A stretch of 33,837 bases of DNA. It comes from Pseudomonadota bacterium. GTDB taxonomy: Bacteria > Pseudomonadota > Gammaproteobacteria > Pseudomonadales > Azotimanducaceae. This document shows positions 30,201 through 33,837 of the stretch, piece by piece. The first letter of the stretch is position 1; each line of letters starts with the position of its first letter. Position numbers and translations under genes: made by a program. The stretch lies in contig JAACDW010000045.1 of the NCBI GenBank assembly GCA_009936775.1, positions 1 to 33,837 of the forward strand, read 5' to 3'. Under the pieces are notes generated by a model. That model worked only from the letters and a program-made list of their open reading frames with translations. It made no database searches and was not told the origin of the DNA.

Positions 30201-31162
30201 AAAATGCGGACGCCATTGACCCCATCGACATCAGTGTTGGTCGAGCGCTGCCGGCGGCTAACGTTTTTGTCAATGAACTGATTATCGGCGATGAGCCGTT
30301 TGGACGTTGGAAGTTCACAATGACACCGGAGCAGACCGGCATTCGCTTTGATATCGACGATGTGCAGGTCAATGGCGTGTCTATCCAAGACAGCGCGGTG
30401 TTCTGGGACTTGCAGCAAAATCGTAGTGCATTTTCTGGTGCGGCGAAAACAGACGATTTAGCAAAAACACTGCCTTTATGGGGTTATGCACCGGCAGTGA
30501 TGTCGGCAACAGCCCAGGCAACCGGCAATCTGAGTTGGGCCGGCTCACCGGGCAATCTCGACCTTGTGGACAGTGAAGGCGAGCTTTCACTGGCGGCTAC
30601 CGACGGTCGTTTCCTAGATATCGATAGTGGGCAGGGAGGCCTGCGTGCGGTGAGCCTGTTCAATATTACGGCGCTAACGAAACGCATCAGTCTGGATTTT
30701 TCGGATGTCGTTGGTGGCGGTATTAGCTATGAAGAAGTCTATGGCGATGTGCAAATTGAGGATCAAACGCTGAGTTTCACCAAGAACCTAATCATCAAAA
30801 GCACGTCCTCACGATTTGAACTGGGGGGGTTGGTGGATTTGCGCTCCAGCGAGTTAGACGCGCAAATGGTTGTCACATTACCCGTCAGTGACAGTTTGCC
30901 CTGGTACGCCGCATACTTGGCCTTCGCGAATCCTCTGGCGGGGCTGGGGGTAGCCCTAGGTGAGCGTGTTTTCCGCAAGCCCATAGAGCGAATGAGTTCT
31001 GCGAAGTTTGAAGTCTCAGGCTCCCTCGATGATCCACAAGTGGTGTTCAGCGAGTTGTTCAACCAAGATATTGAGGAAACAGACTCGGCCGGTGAGCGAT
31101 TGTCGCCAGACCTGCTGAAAGCGCCGGCTAGCCAAACGGATGATGGGACAGGCCTGCCCTGA
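27245..31162 (+). CDS. yhdP: YhdP family protein (AsmA-like envelope protein)
   Basis: Very long ORF after rng with N-terminal TM; GVIGDWRGFNPVLRAEQIVFPAG and C-terminal AsmA-like repeats (LSFTKNLIIKSTSSRFELGGLVDLRSSELDAQMVVTLPVSDSLPWYAAYLAFANPLAG). Start uncertain (27155-27245). Confidence 0.9.
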   Translation: MNPSGQFSEQRLSALRRGRSRLVHALAILLTALIVLLACGQVSGRLTLAFADRLAPRINAQLAPYGSQISGVIGDWRGFNPVLRAEQIVFPAGHLRNVYLEVDLLQTIANGSLMVIRLYSQSGAIGFVHTATGWQLKNGPDQSLDIDFLRLFERSEFIDVSVQLVAERDGLAVAYGVKLSLSNVAQNLQGSLTVVSPAAEVTPSQLSVGFYRRESSQQTAGQRVNAIQASGALTLPPALLGGTGLTLTVPWAQWQASPNSSNPAAAADSGVGRLKVALQVTQAPGVRDERMPKVDAEVLFWQDSEPNRVLARMDTTLKAGDNPSLQLPPLFAELNLGQLTQKSPVAQVLRQQAPYLRIMVEELELSALTDFADQTFNADAEIGQWIRGFDARADVRQMVAQVSAAGELSFWAQTEAVHMAAYRGSPMLIDGSAEVFGDLGHLGITVTDDDLTMQFPELFTAAWPLRDVQGELMLLFRPGYASVRGVNIEARSGQTLLQGSFATSRPKARPEQRLTLALQADVISAPNTRPFIPYKLNDGLRQWLLRAPLGGDFRSVRLAQHGQIHVLGGDNTRRRFELMADFEAAQVRYDPAWPTLDRASGSVHVAGQHTYAVLGEGLTAGFAVAGADLHVDANAHMLFLQLQKSASAASALNLVLASPLRQSLSFVTPQWQAEGDLAFNASLAVPLGQRGISQSNLQVEIDARFEELGLRMPNYRLNWEGLSGQQRFTLPHNLEGQAYGRLFDQPVAVAVTHDARHLRFQVDGSIAAKDIFPLAQIAPIDVLSGSTDFTANLQLRMDSSAAARLNVTSGLEGMTLLLPAQFGKSPDALVNSNLEVLFADDHQRISWRYKGSDGWFVLPNEGSSRVAQGAVAINGQPLVPEANFNGLVVSGYLSQADLADWVNDAGEAAVNLPMDWQIRGLKIDDFVVKDLHFADLQLDGQGNSGAVVFQLRSPDVEGSIDLSADSLLGINLLSLRLPATTSSEEENADAIDPIDISVGRALPAANVFVNELIIGDEPFGRWKFTMTPEQTGIRFDIDDVQVNGVSIQDSAVFWDLQQNRSAFSGAAKTDDLAKTLPLWGYAPAVMSATAQATGNLSWAGSPGNLDLVDSEGELSLAATDGRFLDIDSGQGGLRAVSLFNITALTKRISLDFSDVVGGGISYEEVYGDVQIEDQTLSFTKNLIIKSTSSRFELGGLVDLRSSELDAQMVVTLPVSDSLPWYAAYLAFANPLAGLGVALGERVFRKPIERMSSAKFEVSGSLDDPQVVFSELFNQDIEETDSAGERLSPDLLKAPASQTDDGTGLP

Positions 31163-31224
31163 AATGTTGGTGTGGTTCTGCGGGGTGTGGGTCAGGCGAA
31201 TTAACATAATGATGCTAGGGTTTG

Positions 31225-32673
31225 ATGAAGATGAATGATGTAGTTGCAACCGTCGAACAACATTTGCTGCATGCCAGAGGCCTGGCGTTGGGCGATATTG
31301 AGCAAGGCTTAGGCCTGCTACTTGGCCGCGAAATCGATTATGGCGAGGTGTTCATACAAAGCACCCGAGGGCAGTCATTTGGCTTAGAGGATGGCATCGT
31401 TAAAGACGGCTCCTTTGGAGTCGAGGCAGGCATCGGCGTACGCGCCTTAGCCGGAGAGAAAACAGGCTTCGCCTACAGCGAAGACATACGGTTGGACGGC
31501 CTGCGAGAAGCCGCCACGGCAGCACAATCTATTGCCAAGGCAGGCCCAGCGCGTGGGTTACCGGGCTATAAGACCAGTGAGTACCCGACGCTTTATTCCC
31601 AAGCTGATCCCATAAGTAGCCTTAGCGCCGAGGACAAGGTTAGCTTACTGCAGCGCATCGACCGTGTGGCTCGAGCCCAAGACCCTAAGGTAAAAGAGGT
31701 CAACGTGCGAATCTCTGGCAATCACGAAAGCATGTTGGTGATGGCAAGTGACGGTACATTGGCGGCGGACATCCGTCCGCTGGTGCGCTTTGATGTGTCT
31801 GTCATTGTTGAACATAACGGTCGCCGCGAACGCGGTAACGCTGGCGGCGGTGGCCGTAGAAGCTTGGAATCGCTGACCGAGGGCGAGTGGGCAGAAAATC
31901 TGGCCAAGGAAGCGGTGCGCATGGCGCTAGTGAACTTGGAGGCGATAGCTGCCCCAGCGGGTCCCATGCCCGTAGTGCTTGGCCCGGGTTGGCCCGGCGT
32001 ACTGTTGCATGAGGCCGTAGGACACGGCCTTGAAGGCGACTTTAATCGCAAGGGCAGTTCTGCTTTTTCCGGTCGGGTAGGGGAGCAGGTGGCGTCCACG
32101 GTTTGCACAGTGGTTGACGATGGTACCTTGGCGGCACGGCGCGGCTCGCTCAGCGTAGACGATGAGGGCACCCAAACTCAGGTCACAACCCTGATCGAAA
32201 AAGGCGTTCTTAAGGGCTATATGCAAGACAAGCTTAACGCACGGCTAATGAACGTGCCGGCTACAGGTAACGGCCGGCGACAGTCCTACGCCCATGTGCC
32301 CATGCCGCGCATGACCAATACCTACATGCTGCCGGGAGAAGATCTGCCTGAGGATATTATTCGCTCGGTGGAAAAAGGCATATATGCGGTGAACTTTGGC
32401 GGTGGCTCGGTAGATATTACTTCCGGCCGCTTTGTGTTTTCTGCCACTGAGGCCTATCTGATTGAAGAGGGCCGTGTCACCGCGCCAATACGCGGAGCGA
32501 CACTGGTGGGCAGTGGGCCTGAGGTAATGAACAAGATTTCCATGGTAGGCAATGATTTGGATCTGGACGGTGGTGTTGGTGTTTGCGGCAAGGATGGCCA
32601 GTCGGTTCCCGTAGGTGTCGGACAACCCACACTGAAGGTGGACGAAATTGTTGTGGGCGGAACGGCTACCTAG
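31225..32673 (+). CDS. tldD: metalloprotease TldD
   Basis: [32 protein letters not shown] (HExxxH); [34 protein letters not shown]. Confidence 0.96.
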   Translation: MKMNDVVATVEQHLLHARGLALGDIEQGLGLLLGREIDYGEVFIQSTRGQSFGLEDGIVKDGSFGVEAGIGVRALAGEKTGFAYSEDIRLDGLREAATAAQSIAKAGPARGLPGYKTSEYPTLYSQADPISSLSAEDKVSLLQRIDRVARAQDPKVKEVNVRISGNHESMLVMASDGTLAADIRPLVRFDVSVIVEHNGRRERGNAGGGGRRSLESLTEGEWAENLAKEAVRMALVNLEAIAAPAGPMPVVLGPGWPGVLLHEAVGHGLEGDFNRKGSSAFSGRVGEQVASTVCTVVDDGTLAARRGSLSVDDEGTQTQVTTLIEKGVLKGYMQDKLNARLMNVPATGNGRRQSYAHVPMPRMTNTYMLPGEDLPEDIIRSVEKGIYAVNFGGGSVDITSGRFVFSATEAYLIEEGRVTAPIRGATLVGSGPEVMNKISMVGNDLDLDGGVGVCGKDGQSVPVGVGQPTLKVDEIVVGGTAT

Positions 32674-32709
32674 AGGGCTGCAGGTAGGGCCGAGGATGGA
32701 AAGCGCACC

Positions 32710-33255
32710 TTACGCAGGGTCGGATGCCGTTGGATCATCGGTTTGGGCATGCTCACTGAGTGTAGATCGAAGGAATTTGAATAGGGCGCGCAGGGCGCGT
32801 TTGTGGTTTTCGCTAGCCTGCGCATTGGCAGCAGGTCGGCTTGAGGCCGCGCCGGTCACGTGCTGACGCAGGCTTTGGCGTTCTACGTTAGGGTAGTCGC
32901 CTATGAACCGGGTGAGGGCCTCTGGCTCGCTGATAAGTTTGTCTCGCCATTGTTCGAGGCTGCGAAAAAAGTGCTTGGCTGCAGCGGATTGGCCATCAAG
33001 ATCCGCCAGTTGGGCCTCAATGGCGGCGATGTCGACCTTGCGCATGAGCTTGCCGATAAACTGCATTTGGCGTCGCCCGCCCTCGCGGCTGTTAATGGCA
33101 GCGTGGGTTGCGATGGCCTGACGCAATTGGTCAGGCATATCGATACCCGCTCTGGTATCTGGTTTGAGTTGGGTCAGCCGTAGGCCGATCTGTTGCAGGC
33201 GCTGGGCCTCTCGTTTCAGCGCCGATTTGGAGGGTTCTTCATGCATAACGAACAT
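32710..33255 (-). CDS. yjgA: ribosome-associated protein YjgA/DarP
   Basis: EEPSKSALKREAQRLQQIGLRLTQLKPDT...EGGRRQMQFIGKLMRKVD; located between tldD and pmbA. Confidence 0.93.
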   Translation of the reverse strand: MFVMHEEPSKSALKREAQRLQQIGLRLTQLKPDTRAGIDMPDQLRQAIATHAAINSREGGRRQMQFIGKLMRKVDIAAIEAQLADLDGQSAAAKHFFRSLEQWRDKLISEPEALTRFIGDYPNVERQSLRQHVTGAASSRPAANAQASENHKRALRALFKFLRSTLSEHAQTDDPTASDPA

Positions 33256-33272
33256 TTTAAGGAAGCGATACG

Positions 33273-33837
33273 TTGGAGTTTATAGAGCATCAGCAAGAAT
33301 TAACCGTCCTTGTAGAAAATATTCTCAGTGAAGCGAAGCAGCAGGGGGCTGATCAGGCTGAGGTTTCGGTGAGTATGGAGCAGGGCCTGGGGGTCAGTGT
33401 GCGCAAGGGCGAGCTGGAAAACCTTGAGTTTAACCAAGATCGCGGTTTCGGCATCACGTTGTACGTTGGCAAGCGCAAGGGATCGGCCAGTACTACCGAC
33501 AGCGCTCAGGCTGCTATTCGTGAAACGGTAGCCGCTGCCAAGGGCATTGCCGAGCATACACAAGAGGATCCCTACAGCGGCCTTGCGGAAGCTGCCCTGA
33601 TGCCTACTGAGTCAGTGGACCTTGACCTGTATCACCCTTGGGGTATCGAACCCGAACAGGCCGCAGCGATGGCCATTGAGTGTGAGGCCGCTGGCTTGGC
33701 GGTTGACCCTAAGCTGACTAATTCTGACGGTGCCCAAATCAGTTCCCAGCAGGCTTTGCGGGTGTATGGCAACAGCCACGGCTTTATCGGCGCCTATCCC
33801 AGCACGCGACACAGTATGAGTTGCGTGCTAATCGGTG
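33273..33837 (+). CDS. pmbA: metalloprotease PmbA/TldE, truncated by window end
   Basis: TTG start after AAGGA: LEFIEHQQELTVLVENILSEAKQQGADQAEVSVSMEQGLGVSVRKGELENLEFNQDRGFGITLYVGKRKGSASTTD...; missed by the ORF track because it runs off the end. Confidence 0.93.
   Translation, partial: MEFIEHQQELTVLVENILSEAKQQGADQAEVSVSMEQGLGVSVRKGELENLEFNQDRGFGITLYVGKRKGSASTTDSAQAAIRETVAAAKGIAEHTQEDPYSGLAEAALMPTESVDLDLYHPWGIEPEQAAAMAIECEAAGLAVDPKLTNSDGAQISSQQALRVYGNSHGFIGAYPSTRHSMSCVLIG

Noticed and set aside
32660-32690. CTACCT-N10-AGGTAG inverted repeat at the tldD stop
   Set aside because: Only 6 bp with a 10-nt loop and no T-tract; too weak to call a terminator.

Overview
33.8 kb of a Gammaproteobacteria-like chromosome (assignment inferred from gene order and families only). 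The left edge holds what looks like the 3' end of a group I intron followed by the 3' exon of a tRNA resembling tRNA-Ile(CAU). Next comes a ~0.5 kb stretch of decayed mobile DNA: a tyrosine-integrase remnant and an IS3-type OrfA remnant. An accessory/catabolic block follows: TetR, DUF3604 (PHP-like), two GST-family proteins, an alpha/beta hydrolase, an FAD-dependent aromatic monooxygenase, a VOC protein, an arylsulfatase, a second TetR and an FAH-family hydrolase. The rest is largely core: single-chain GlyRS, SDR, DUF1499, YfcE-type phosphoesterase, thiolase + DUF35/OB-fold pair, CBS protein, gatCAB, mreBCD, maf, rng, yhdP, tldD, yjgA/darP and the start of pmbA. Main points for follow-up: (1) the intron-interrupted tRNA at the left edge; (2) mreC, which appears to lack any ATG/GTG/TTG start, probably initiates at ATT with a strong SD, and lies behind a hairpin/T-tract in the mreB-mreC gap; (3) strong inverted repeats in two divergent promoters that look like TetR-type operators; (4) an 81-bp convergent coding overlap between the sulfatase and TetR; (5) an aromatic-degradation-like cluster of unassigned substrate. 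I did not identify a clearly new defence or mobile system.
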